Positions 1 to 11,600 of a stretch of DNA of 64,000 bases are shown in pieces. This stretch comes from Brachypodius melanocephalos. Its lineage: Eukaryota; Chordata; Aves; Passeriformes; Pycnonotidae. The translations under genes and the position numbers were made by a program. The DNA lies in assembly GCA_013398615.1 (NCBI GenBank), contig VZSR01001685.1, positions 47,179,657 through 47,243,656 of the forward strand, written 5' to 3'. Under the pieces are notes generated by a model, which made no database searches, was not told where the DNA came from, and saw nothing but the letters and a program-made list of their open reading frames with translations. The number at the start of each line of letters is the position of its first letter. The first letter of the stretch is position 1.

Positions 1-3000
1 TTTTTTTTTTTTTTTTTTTTTCCTTTTTCACATCATCATGTTTGGTTTCCCATTCACAGGAAGTGCAAGGAACATTTGCATAAAAATTAAACCTCACCAG
101 AGAACAACAGGTATTTTCCTCTCTCTTCCTCAATGGAAAACCAGGGGAAATGCCCACTCCAGTGTATGCAGTTTCATATACTGTCTCAATGGGCAGTTTA
201 GATTTCTTGTAAGATTCACAGCACACATACAACCTCTTCCTAATTTCTGCCTAAGAGATGGAATTGAACCTGACAGTTTTTAGTTACACAGGGCCACTAA
301 AAGAAACATTTCTGTAGGAAAACAAACATGAAACCCACTTAAAACCCAAAGCTGGCAGCAACTGGTTACCTCTAAGTCCAGCTTTGCAATGCTTAACTTG
401 TGGGAATAACTATTTACACGGTACTTTATATCACCCAGGTGCTTCAGAAATGGTAGCTCAGACTTTGTAGTGTTTTGCAGAAACTTAAGCAAACAGTGAC
501 ATTACCTCCCAAGGCCATAGTCAATAATGGAGGCAGGGTTTGATCCTGATATTCCCAGTACTCGACTCTGGGTTTTCCTTTGTCTCACCAAGTGCATAGA
601 ATTTTACAACAGGGGATTCCTTGCTTCCTCCAGGTCTTCACAGGCTCTTCAGGAAGAAACAGGAAAAATGAGCAGCTGCAGATTCACTTCACAGGCTTTT
701 GGCCCTTCTGTGAAAACCTGTGTGTTTCTTCTCTGCTTCCTGTATTTTATCAAGGAGCAAGGGCTTCCAGAAGTTCTAGATCTAGAGCACTTTTCTCATT
801 GAGGCAGACTGGAGGGCTGTACTTTCTAGAAATTCTAGAGTCTTTGACACCACAGATGTCAAATGAAGCAGTGAAATGGAGCTGGTGTGACACCAGGCTG
901 TGGAGCCACTGTTCATTCCATCACTGTGCTCTTGGTAGTTTGGCAAATTTGAATATCTCAGTTTAAACTGAGGTGCTGACAGTGCCAGCGTTTCCTTCCA
1001 GGCTCTCAAAAGTCAGCAGATGCTGTTCTCCAATTCTGGAAGTCTGCATTTGGACAGGCCTTCAAAGATGTTAGAATTTCCCTATGAAGAAGCATTAGAA
1101 TCCCCTCCAAGTAGTTGGTAATATTCAAACATTTGCTTATTTCATGGTTTTCTCTTTTTCTCCCCACCATTTCCATGCCCCACAGAAATTTTTTTTGTGT
1201 GTGTGTTTTTTCTTCTCATCTGAAATGGAACATTTTAATTCCTCCCCTTACATTTTGAGATTTCCCCTGATTTTTATTGGATATTAGCCCATTGTAGCAC
1301 TGGACTCTGACAATTCTGCTCTTACTGTTGTTTTGCATATACCCATTTGGAGCAAGTCCCAGTGGGCAGACCAGGGGGAGAGGCTTCTGATGCTGATCAC
1401 TGAAGACCAGGGCAAGCTTTCTTTGATGGGTTTCCAGAAGAGTTCCTATGTTGCTGCTAAGCACATAAACAAGCCACAAGCATCCTTCCAGCCACAGATG
1501 GCTGCAGATCTGTGATTTAACTCATGAGTGTCCTCTGCCTGTCTGCCACTAACCCTCTGCCAAAGACAGTCTTCAGCAAAGGCTGCCCATGGAGGGGTCT
1601 GTAGGAAAAACATTGCCTAGTTTGTGCCAGGTTATTCAAAACAGTCCCAGTACTTGTTTTGAAACAGGTCTGCCCATGGTCCTGAATTGGAGGAGGAGGA
1701 ACCAACATATTCTGTAGCAATGGAGCAGAGTGATGGTCACTTGCAGTTCTTGAGCACAGGGAATCAGCAGATGCAGATGAAGAAGGACTATCATAGGCAG
1801 TGCAGATCAAGCTGCACACAGCATGTCTGGAGATGTAGGGAGATCACTGGCAGTCTTGGCTTCTTTGGGTTTCTTGTCACTGCACAGGATTTAATCCACA
1901 AGAGATCTCTTGAGCAGGGTGTGGACAAAAATCATACTTCACTGCCTGCACAGTAAAATTTACATTTAAATTACAATTATGTATTGACATCCATAGAATT
2001 CCACATATGAATATCAAATGAGGCCACAAAAACACTTTGTCATGGTGGCTGGGAATATGACGAGAAGTATGATGAAAATATGATGCCTGTCTGATTTTGC
2101 CTGGTTGTTGAGAAAGGGTAGACAGCAAGTGTGAAGTTTTCCTGGTCCAAGATATGCTCTCAAAGAAGTTGTAGATAATAATCTTCTTCCTAAATATCTT
2201 CTTCCTTTGAGTGGACTGAAGCTCTGACCCACCAGCAGGTTTCTGATCCTGCAGCAGAGCGTCCCACGTCCAACTTTCCCTGCTCCCTACTCCAGCCCAT
2301 TGCAGGAGTGATCATGGGTGACTTTTCCTGAAGTGAAATAGCCATAGCTTCTGGACAGAAACATTTTTCTGTAAAGGTAATGACATTTCAACCGTATCTC
2401 ATGGTGTTGCTGCTGCTTAGTGAGCCTCAGCCTAAAATGTTTTGTAATATCAGTTATACCACCAATATCACTCAGTCTTATTCACTGTGAAGCCAGCAGC
2501 AACAAAAACACAATCACATCAAGAACCCTCTGCTGCCTGATGAGTGGATTGGTCAGCATAATTCACAGCAGTGCAGGTTAGCTTTAGCAATGTAATTATA
2601 TTCAGGAACATGGTGCTTTCACAGATCTAATGGAATAGCTGTGCCTGATCAGGATGGGTCCAAAGCATATGAGGATTTGCAATAAAAATGTAGCTTAGAA
2701 TGCCTTTGTGAAAGAACTACTGTTTTCAGCAAAACCCCCATTACTCCCCAAACCTTCCCCATCATTGTAAACTGAGTAAAAGTTGTGTAATCCCATTTCT
2801 TATGCTTGTGCATACTGAGAGTAGCACCTTTGGGGCTATTGACAAACATAAGGCGACTCTTATATGCCAAGTGGTTATTTTTGCAGAACTGACCAAATAT
2901 TTCCTGTATTGCCCTTACTGAAATAAATGCTCTCAGCTTTGAGGGTAACATTTGCCAGTGCAGGGTGGGAGCTGTGAGGAGGGGAGGCAGGGCAGTGGTG

Positions 3001-4050
3001 GAGCTTGTTGATGCTACAGAGGTGTCAGGGGACAGGATGCCATCACACCACCACACCTTCTTGCTGCAGCAGCCGCCTGCATGTGCACACTTTCTGGTGA
3101 GAGTGGATTGACAAAGCCACGGTGCTCATGCAGCATGACCAGGACATTTCCTGCGCTGCAGATGTGAGCAGAGACTCCTTGGGGTGAAAAGAAGCTCATT
3201 ACACTTCAAACTGTCATATTTGAAGCTTTGCTTAGTACTCGATGCTTATCAGGTTTTCACTGCAGTGTGGGTTGTCAGCCACTTCTCTGGAGATACTTTA
3301 AAATAGTATCACCACTATCTGATCTTCTCACTCTCTCAAAATATCACCCAGACTGCGTTTGTTTTCACTGCAGGGGTAAAGAACTAAAGAGTGTCAAGAG
3401 TCTCTTCAACTTATCAATCCCTTCTTCTCCCTCTAAAAATGTGTTTGTAAACTCTTTTTATGACCAGCCAGTTGAAGTGTGGGAATTCTGGTGTCGAGAC
3501 TTCTTCACACTCTGCCCAGCCAAATGAGACAAATACTTAAACCTCTGACTTGCCCTAATTCTCTGCCAGGGTAGGACTCACTAAATTTGATTTCTACTCT
3601 TATACAGTGCCCATCCCTGTGGTACTTGAGCTTCCTTTCACTTCCTCCTCCTCTAAGATTCCCTTTGGGCTAGTTTTGAGAAGCAACAGTGACTTGTATT
3701 CCTAATCAGATATAAAATGGGAAAAGAGATGCTTATAGACCACAGTTTTTATGTGTCATGTGAATACTTTTGTGTTGTAAATCCCAAATAATTGTACAGT
3801 GGTTGATTATTGATTCTGCTCTTTGAAATTCAAACCTCTGGTCTTCTCAGAACCCTGACAGAATTTGACACAAAATGATTACTTAGCTATGTTTTTTTTT
3901 TTTTTTTTGTTCATCTAACGCACTGAATTTAATAAAATACAGAGAAGTGGTTTCACAAGAGGATTCCAGAACCAGAAAATGGGGGGATAAATTGTCCTTT
4001 AGTAGCTTATATATGATTTAGATAATTTCTGGATTAGCCTGTTGAATTTG
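1..4050. other. Non-coding AT-rich DNA, no gene recognised
   Basis: I see no coding signature, RNA gene or recognisable transposon here. The window opens inside a T21 run (1-21), cut by the window edge, and there is a T17 run at 3892-3908. The open frames are short, overlap on both strands and show no domain. A longer minus-strand frame at 2649-3056 (135 codons) has no recognisable motif. Confidence 0.7.
3892..3908. repeat. Poly(T) run, T17
   Basis: This is an uninterrupted run of 17 T. No AATAAA-type signal sits at the spacing expected of a retrocopy tail on the minus strand, so it is treated as a simple repeat. Confidence 0.9.
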
Positions 4051-4057
4051 ATTTAGG

Positions 4058-4107
4058 TCCTGATTCAGCAGAGCATTTTAGTACTGCTTACTTTGCTGAA
4101 TGAATAG
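4058..4107. mobile_element. Palindromic MITE remnant (sauropsid type)
   Basis: The inverted arms ATTCAGCAGAG (4063-4073) and CTTTGCTGAAT (4091-4101) match as reverse complements with one mismatch. The sequence leading in (GGTCCTGATTCAGCA) and the arms resemble a palindromic DNA-transposon derivative common in turtles and crocodilians, with short copies surviving in birds. The arms are seen directly; the family assignment is from memory. The copy is internally shortened. Confidence 0.55.
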
Positions 4108-4157
4108 GCATGGATCTGAACATGGACTTAGAGGTCACTATATACTAGTGAATGAAA

Positions 4158-4210
4158 TTTTTAAAGGTATTTAAATGTTTAACTCATTAAGTATCTTTAA
4201 AAATCTGTCT
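4158..4210. mobile_element. Second palindromic MITE remnant
   Basis: The arms TTAAAGGTA (4161-4169) and TATCTTTAA (4192-4200) are near-perfect reverse complements around a TAACTCATTAAG core, and the right arm continues into AAAATCTG. This layout (AAAGGTATTTA, core, then TACCTTTGAAAATCTG-like) resembles another very common reptile MITE. It lies only about 50 bp from the previous remnant, so the two could be parts of one composite element. Confidence 0.45.
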
Positions 4211-4599
4211 ATAAATACTTTTCTGAATTAGGTCCCTAATTTTCACTGAATTCTCTGTGGGCTGGATTCTCCAGTTTGCCAAGTTCATTTGCTCCCTTTA
4301 GACTTCCTCCTGACATTTCCCTTGATCAGCAGATGTGTGTTGAAATACACCTCCTTCTGTCTATAGCTGCCATTTAAAATACATTCATTAAACACGTTGG
4401 CTAATGTGTTATTAAAGAAACACCTTTTATCCTTCCCTAATCATATTCTTGGTACATGTCTCATGATGCAATAGGTGCTGGGTACATTTCCAAGGTGTGT
4501 AATTGTGTCTCAGAGCACTGTGATGTAACAGGCTTCTCAGGTATCATCCTTCCATGCATGAGACAGGGCTGGGTTGGTTTATGGGATGAGAGCATATCT

Positions 4600-5000
4600 G
4601 ATATGTTGGAACTGGGTGGAGGAAGAGGTTGGTGGTAATGCTGCTGGGAGGTCATGCAGGGTTATGGTCCAGTGCTCTTTCCAGAGAGCACTGCTGGGGA
4701 CAGAATGCAGAACAGGTTGGGTGGTTCTTGTGTCCCATGGGCTGACCAGGCTATAAAAGCCTGAGTAACAGACCCAAGGCATGAGAGGGGAGCACAGGCA
4801 GGGCAGTGGTCTCTCTGCACAATGCCTGAAGAAACAGCTCCACATCACCAGGAGCTCTGGTGAGCCTGGTCTGAGACAGAGGAGGTGTGCTGTGCTGGCA
4901 GGCTGGGGTGACACAGAGAGCACAGCCATCACCCCACACTGGCAGGGTATCACAGCCTGCATATTCCCCCCAGGAAATCTCTGCCTGTCCATCTCACCCC
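4600..5000 (+). promoter_or_regulatory. GC-rich island with TATA box
   Basis: This 400-bp stretch is clearly richer in G and C than its AT-rich surroundings. It holds a well-formed TATAAAAG (4752-4759) in a GC-flanked setting (AGGCTATAAAAGCCTGAG), as in core promoters and LTR U3/R junctions. A 24-nt near-perfect palindrome (4670-4693) lies about 60 bp upstream. No open frame with recognisable content follows. It could be a degraded solo LTR or a non-coding RNA promoter; transcription cannot be shown from sequence. Confidence 0.3.
4670..4693. repeat. 24-nt near-perfect inverted repeat
   Basis: CAGTGCTCT (4670-4678) and AGAGCACTG (4685-4693) are exact reverse complements around a 6-base centre. 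It lies inside the GC-rich island upstream of the TATA box. Confidence 0.85.
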
Positions 5001-5728
5001 TTGGTGCCTATGCCTTATTGCTGAGCTTTGGAAGGAATGTAAATGCTTCACTGACCACGGGGTTGAATTTCACCGGGATTAAAACCCTTTGAAAACTTAA
5101 ACTGGCTTGCTGATGAGCTACACAGAAACACTTCCTGTCTCCTGCATTACCATCTCTGAGTTTTGCCCTTTCTGAAACACAAAGCATCCATGGAGGGATT
5201 TCAGACCTTGTGGTAGTCAGTAGTGAAAGAAACACTATCCTCACGTAACATGGGGAGCACTCAGTTGACTTAAGTCAGGTTTGGCTGAAGGAATTTCCAT
5301 CAGCTTTAGCCTCATAGGCTAAAACCTGGCAGAAACATGATTGACTATTTTTGAAACTAGAGAATAAAACAGACCTGTGAGGGAAATCATCATTAGACCC
5401 TCAATGACACAAAATCTACCACTTCTCTGCACTTGTGCCATTTATCAGTATTTAATACAAATAGATACACATTGGAGCAAAAGGGAAGAAGAGAACCCCA
5501 CAGGACGTGACTTCCAATTAGCAGGGGGTCACATCCCCTGCTGTGATTTACTATTGGAAAAACATGCAAAAGATAATTGAACATTACACTCTCTTCTCCC
5601 CCTGCTGCTGGCAGCATTAGGAGGAGAGCTGCTCCAAACCCCTTGGGGAGATGGGGAGAAGGGATCAGGCAATGACATGCAGCGCCACATAATAACAGTG
5701 ATTCATAACCTCGTGGCACTAAACTCAC

Positions 5729-5819
5729 TGGGCCAGATCTTTACCTAGTGCCCGCTGGTGTAGCTTCATTGACTTCAGGAGGGAGATGCTGATTTACGCC
5801 AGCTGCAGATCTGGCCCAT
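5729..5819. mobile_element. 91-bp MITE, Chompy-like, with 12-bp inverted ends
   Basis: TGGGCCAGATCT (5729-5740) and AGATCTGGCCCA (5808-5819) are perfect 12-bp inverted ends. The interior is imperfectly palindromic: GCTGGTGTAG (5755-5764) faces TTACGCCAGC (5794-5803) around a CATTGACTTCAGGAG core. Length, ends and core agree with the palindromic MITE abundant in crocodilians and turtles that I recall as Chompy (Harbinger-derived). No clear target-site duplication is visible. The structure is certain; the family name is from memory. Confidence 0.75.
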
Positions 5820-6210
5820 TTACTTTTTCTCTTTAGGAAAGCAATAAAGTATACAGAGGGAGACCAGTGTGCAGTGCTCCACGAGGCAGCATGATGGGAT
5901 TCTGCAGAGGAATGCTAAATACCTGAGAGACAGTGACCACTTCTGCTACATAAGATCAGGTTATATTGCCCTTGTGCCTCTATGAGTTGGCTTAAACTGA
6001 AATTTGCTACTTTGGACTTGAAAAGCCCAAAGAAGCTGGAGCGGTGTTAGTTATAAACTCCATCAAGCAATCAAGGAAAAATCGCTTTCTGTACAGTTTT
6101 AAGAACAGGTTCTTGCTACCAGAATCATTGTCTGGAGGTGCTGGTATTCCTAATATATGATGATTTTCTTACCCTGATTTGCCTTGGTCTGAGTTGTTCT
6201 AAGGGAAGGG

Positions 6211-6330
6211 AGCACAGTACAGCCTGGGGACTGGCGGGGCTCTGTCTCAGTCCAGCTCCAGCAGTGACTTGAGTGTGACCTTGAGCAAGTCCCTCGACAG
6301 TTCTGCATGTCTGACTTTCCTCCTTGGCTC
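6211..6330 (+). mobile_element. MIR/CORE-SINE-like fragment, plus strand
   Basis: The segment GAGTGTGACCTTGAGCAAGT (6271-6290) is nearly the conserved MIR core (TGTGACCTTGGGCAAGT). The order around it also fits a MIR-family tRNA-derived SINE: CTCTG and CCAGCTC blocks before, and a CTG...TTTCCTC block after. The tRNA-like 5' end is not preserved. MIR-type SINEs spread before the amniote radiation, so this is a very old copy. Confidence 0.6.
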
Positions 6331-7000
6331 TTAAGAAGATTTTCTTTCCTTTGTGCGATTGTCTGGGAATTTTACAGCTTTCTAGGAATAAAAGGCAACT
6401 CTTCTCTGATGAGGCAAGGCCAGACACAGCTGTCCCTTCTTTTGGGCTGAGACTACACGTGATTCACCCCAGCCCTGGGTAGGACAGTTAGCAGGAGGAT
6501 CTTAGCACTTCTGGCGTGCAGGGGTATAGGACAGGCTGAGGTCTGTGCAGCTGTGCCAGGAATATAGCTGCTGTGGGAAGAAGGAGAGTTTTGATGGGAG
6601 CACCAGGACTTGCAGGCTTTAGCCATCCCATTTGGCACAGGCTGCAGCGAGGAATTTTTAATGACAAGATTTGGAAATGTTAGCAGATTGTAGTAGCTCA
6701 TGCCTGCTTTCACTGGCTGAACCAGCCAGTGATTCAATTATATGTGTGGCTCACAGCTGACTCCTGCATGCCTGTGTGCTGCATTCCGAGCAGCCCTCTG
6801 TGGGAAGGTGGGCTGGCCCTGGAAAGGTCTGTGCTGACTTATGTGTGACTGCCAGGGCCCGGATTCAGCAGTGGGAATTGCATTCAAGGGCACAATAGTT
6901 TCCTCCCAAGTGACCAGGCTTGATGTGGTTGCAAGAATACATAACCAACATGTCTGCTTAATTATTTTTCTTTTTATGTGGCTTCCTGTTCTTGTCCCTC

Positions 7001-7085
7001 TGTACTGCAATGTTGTCGGCTCCTTGAGGCAGGGACCATGACTTTATATACCTTTGCTAAATGCTAATACACTCATCACATTGCT
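7001..7085 (+). mobile_element. L2/MIR-type 3' tail remnant
   Basis: GGCTCCTTGAGGCAGGGACC (7018-7037) is almost the hallmark L2/MIR 3'-end phrase (GCTCCTTGAGGGCAGGGACC). It is followed by a CTTT...CCTTTG...CTAATACA stretch that parallels the usual end of the tail. Reptile LINEs and SINEs share a very similar 3' end, so the exact family is open. The matching phrase is seen directly; the family is from memory. Confidence 0.6.
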
Positions 7086-7741
7086 GCCTAGCCAGCGAGA
7101 CAGCCGTGGTGTGAGCTGGCTTCAAAACAGCAGGAGCTCTGTCTCACTTTCTCAAAGACTCGGGTGGTGCTGGGGTTGTAATTTAGGTGCCTGCACTGGT
7201 GAATTGGAGCGAATTGTGCTGATCTGATCTTTACTGCAATAGCACCTGAAGGGGAAGAAACAGGAAGAATGAACCTTGGTATTGTCAGCTCTGCACTTAC
7301 AAATAATTTTTTTCTTTTTAATCCTTAATTAAACCTCTATCAGCTTAGAAATCTTGATACTTTAAAATAATTAATATTGGGCTGTTCCAGGTGCTCCTTT
7401 TTTGCATTCATGCTTTGTGGCATTCATTTCTTTCCTTTCCCACCCTCTTACACTCCAATTTCCTGACTATGAAACTTTAGGCTTTATTTTAATGGAGACT
7501 GAGACTGTGAAGAATCACATGAATCCAGAAGCTGAGTCATTAAGGAAAAAGAATACACATCACCACAAAAAATGCCATGCTTGTCACATCAGCATTTGCT
7601 GCTGCTAGAGAAGTCCTAGGAAAGGATTAGACCAAGGCTAGTGATGGAACCTCAAAAAATAGTGTTTCCAAGATTTTTATTAGCACCATATACCAGATGC
7701 ATCAAAATTAACTTTCTTAATGCCATTTTGCAGTAAGCAAG

Positions 7742-7812
7742 TGCTCTTATTTCCATTTCATGGCTGTCATGAGACAGACAGAATTAACAACTTGCCCAAA
7801 GTTGCTCAGGCA
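7742..7812 (-). mobile_element. MIR/CORE-SINE-like fragment, minus strand
   Basis: Read on the plus strand, blocks TTATTTCCATTT, GAGACAGACAGAATTAACAA and CTTGCCCAAAGTTGCTCAG appear in the order expected for a reverse-complement MIR core (CCCATTTTACAG, GAGGCACAGAGAGGTTAA, CTTGCCCAAGGTCACAC). It lies 1.4 kb from the plus-strand MIR-like piece and in the opposite orientation, so it is a separate insertion. Confidence 0.55.
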
Positions 7813-10230
7813 ATCCACAAAAGAGAGAGAGAGAGAAAAAAGCAACAAACACGTTAGAATCCTTGGTCAAAATCCTCATCAGTGGGCCATTCCTTCTTGC
7901 AGGTGAAATGAGCTGGAGAAGAAGGTTAGTAGCACCAGCTTAGGCACGCCAGGCTGAGTTAGGGTTCAGAGTAAGGAAGCAGGCAAATGTGTGGCTGTCT
8001 ATCTGGAGGGTATTTGCACTAATAAAACTGCTGAGTCTGGAAAGTTGAGCATTTTCCCGTGTGATTGCTGCTGTTTCATTTTCTGGTCATGGTGGGAACA
8101 GCCTTTCTGGTTCTTAATGGAATTAGTAAAATATCCAAACATTTCATAACTCTAATGGCTGTAGAAGTGGGAGAAACTCCAGCTGGTAGGAGTAGAGATG
8201 GCTCTTGGTTTTCCAAGTCAGCTTGCCCTTTGTTTAGTGAGCTATTTTATTTTAGTCATGTAATGTCTTCTCACTGTTTAAGTCTGGTCAGAAGAAAAGG
8301 AGAGAATAGATAACTGGAGATGTAAAGTTACCATGTAAAGAAGCATCCCAGAAATTGGAAGAGATACATTAAATATGCCTATAAAATTATGTATCCACTA
8401 CATCTGTGTCTGTGCACACAGATTGGATAAGTGCCCTATTTGTTTGGAAAATAGAAAATTAACATTTTAGGATATTCTTAAACTATATTTAATATGTGCT
8501 TTTGTCAAAGTCAGTATGTAAGGAAATAAATAGAGAGCTAATGAATTCCATGGGCTAGCAAAAAAATGGAATTTGTAGCGACTGAAAAGGAATTTGGGAA
8601 CACCATGCTCTGTGTTAACTCCCACAATGAGTCTGCAGCCTCTTTGGTAAAGCACATGGAGGACTGAAAGAAGATGGTCCAACTCACCTGTAAATGTTTT
8701 CAGCATTAGTATGTTCCCCAGTGCATCCACTCCCATCTGCATGGCTCCTTCCCCGTCTGTCTGCAAGCAGACAACTCTGCATTTATGACTCACAGAATCC
8801 TACATGGGGATACTTTGATCCTGCCAGAGGTATCCAGTACCCTTTGCAGGTACCCAGTGTGGGAGACCAGCAGCAAGCCTGGTCTGAGGAATACTTTCAG
8901 TTTGGAGACCAGTGCAAACCATTCAGTTTTTCCATTAGTTTAGAACACAAGTAACACTTTTCTCTCAAAAGCATCGTGACACTTCCTTGGTACATATTCA
9001 CTTGCCCTTGGTGTATCTTGCTCTGCAAACAATTCCATGGATCATTTTCAGATGGAGAGAGGACTGCTGTACAGTATCACAGGGTGTGACAACGGGTAGC
9101 AGAAATGGACTCCGAGTATTTGCTCTGTGCCTTGGGAGCCTGTGATGAAAGGCGAGATGCAAGTGCAAAGTATTATTATTCTAATGACGTCCCACTCTCA
9201 CTGAGCTGTGCCTTGTGGAAGTGTGTGAACTTTGGAGCATGCCCTGATGAATGTGAACCATGACAGCTCTCTGGAGAGGCAGGGGATGCTGGCAACAGCT
9301 TAATCAATTATGACAGCAATGGTAAGATCTGTCCAGATTAGAGCACTTCAAAAACTACAAAGCCTCAGGCTTCTCTGTCTAGGTTTTTACGAGAGTGGGA
9401 CAATGAAGGAAGTGGATTGATTTGGGTCCTTTGAAATGTAGTAATACTAGCATCTGCTGGCTTAAATGGAAGCACAGGCAGATAGTGTTTTACCATCTAA
9501 AGACACAGGATGGTATAGGAGGCAGTGCTGTGAATTTTAGAGTTATACTTGACTGCAAATGAGTTAGATATGATGTTTCTCTCGGAGAAGGGTGAATTCT
9601 CTCAAATATGTTATTGTAAAATAAGACAGGAATGAAAGAAAACAAAAGGAAAACATCACACAGAAAAGATCTGTTGGGGAACGGCTAACTGCAAAAACAT
9701 CAGATGAAAGGAGGACGTTTTCTGTTAGGAATCAAATTATCCTCTTCCTTTCCAAGTCAAATGGACCTATTTGAGGAACAGATAGGCAAGATAAAGCCTC
9801 TCAGCCAGAGTGATTTTATCTCCCTCTCAAGTGTGTGTGCATGTTGATTTTGTTGATTCTCAAATAAACACAGCAGCAGAACACAAAGAGTTGTGTGAGC
9901 ATGACCAATTACTTGACTAGGTGTGTGTTTTCACAAGAGAAATGAGAAAACAAAGCCAGTTGAGGCTCAAAGTTTCCAAATCAGCAAATAGGAATAAATA
10001 CATTATTGTTGTAGCAATATTTTGTAGATATTGTCCTCATAAGCAAGCCACAGACTAGATACTAAGCTGAGTGGAGTATTCAGCTATGTGGATATTTCAG
10101 GTTGGATGAAGCTGATCAGGTCACTTGAAAACCTCTGGTTCTTATAAAGGACTTCACAAGTAGCTACTCAGTGAGTTGCCCAGACATTGCACAGAGTTGT
10201 CATTTCACACTGGCAGGAGTGGCTGCATGC
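7813..10230. other. Non-coding DNA, nothing recognised
   Basis: A short (GA)n stretch (about 7822-7836) is the only simple repeat noted. No exon, RNA gene or repeat family was recognised, and all open frames are short and overlap on both strands. Confidence 0.65.
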
Positions 10231-10239
10231 AGGGATGTC

Positions 10240-11600
10240 CCATGCAGAGGCTCTGCTGCCCAAGAATGAGTCAAGCCACCACAGCCCCCTCGTACCCAGA
10301 GCCTACCCCTATTTTCTGTAACTGTTCCTGACAGATACATCCCTTCCTGCTGCCAGAGCACGGCCTCATCTGGATCTTAGCAATGGGAAATCTGAATCGA
10401 GTGTGCAGGAATGATCCTGAGACACACAGTGTGTTGCCACTATTTGCCTCCTGGCCTGGCTGTGTCTCTTACGTCTCCAGTGATGCATGAAAGCTCTTCT
10501 GCACGGCAGTGGCTCTGCTGGTGTCACCTGTGGCACTGCCCCATCGTTGCCTGACGTACCAGAGGCGGGGACAGGAGTCAAGCACGCAGGTCTCATGTCT
10601 GGCATGTGAGGCCTGGCAGGTCTTACGCAGTCTGGTGACAACAGCAAGAGCTGGAAGCAAACCTGCAGCTGTACAATTATCTGAGCAAACAGGGCCGGGC
10701 TTGTCCAGGAAACAACGCACTCTGACTCCCGAGGGAAGAGTGGCTTTGCCAAACACCTTGGCTTGGGCAAGCACCCCTCCACCTGCTGCTTCCATCCCAG
10801 GGTTTGAGGGAAGGATTGATCCCCTCTCTGAGGGTCCAGCCTGCAGAGCAGTGGCTTGAAAATTAGCGAGACAGCTCTTTGGGTGTGTTTTGTAAAGTAA
10901 AGGGCTTTAATAAATGCAAAACAACAAATGGTTACATAAACAAAAGANNNNNNNNNNNNNNNNNNNNNNNNNNNNNNNNNNNNNNNNNNNNNNNNNNNNN
11001 NNNNNNNNNNNNNNNNNNNNNNNNNNNNNNNNNNNNNNNNNNNNNNNCAATCCAAACTTCTCTTTTGGCACTGAGCCAATGGCTCTCCAAACCTTACAGA
11101 AACTTCTGGGTCTTTTGCCTTATAAGAAATACAAGGGGCAAGCTCCAAACCTTTCCCTATATGGAAAAACTTGCTCAGTGTAAAAACTACGCTCCTACAA
11201 GGGTTAATGCCTGGTCTGAACCTAGAGGATCACAGCAGACCTGTGGCTCTGACAGGGGATGCACTGACTGCCACTGCTGCTGCACTGCTCTGAGGTGGAT
11301 GAAGCACAGGTTCGAGGTGTATTCTTGGCTCCAGATGTTGCTTCAGAGGTTGGTAGCAGGCCAGTTTACAATTCTTCCTCCTGGTATTAGGCAGGACCCT
11401 GGGGAACAACCATTTGGGTTTGACTCTCACTGCAAAATCTTGGTGGCATGACATTTCTGTTTTCTCCAGAAAAAGAGGATCAATAACATTCACTCACTTG
11501 AGCAAAGCACCCTGAGGTTGGTCCATGTGGGCGAGTGAGGAGTGCCACACATTGCTGTGGGCTGGCAGCCCTCTGCCTATGCCATGAAACCTAAAAAACC
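10240..11600. other. GC-rich block surrounding the assembly gap
   Basis: Base composition rises clearly on both sides of the run of Ns compared with the AT-rich surroundings. Frames that appear to cross the gap (for example minus strand 10366-11148) are artefacts of reading N as open codons. A CTTTAATAAATG polyadenylation-like signal at about 10908-10919 and a CCTTATAAG at 11119-11127 suggest the block could be a repeat, such as an ERV LTR, that failed to assemble. That is speculation. Confidence 0.35.
10948..11047. other. Assembly gap, exactly 100 N
   Basis: Exactly 100 undetermined bases are present, the conventional size for a scaffold gap of unknown length. Distances and reading frames across it are not reliable. 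Confidence 0.99.

Noticed and set aside
10366..11148. 260-codon minus-strand open frame
   Set aside because: It runs through 100 Ns read as open codons and has no recognisable domain on either side.
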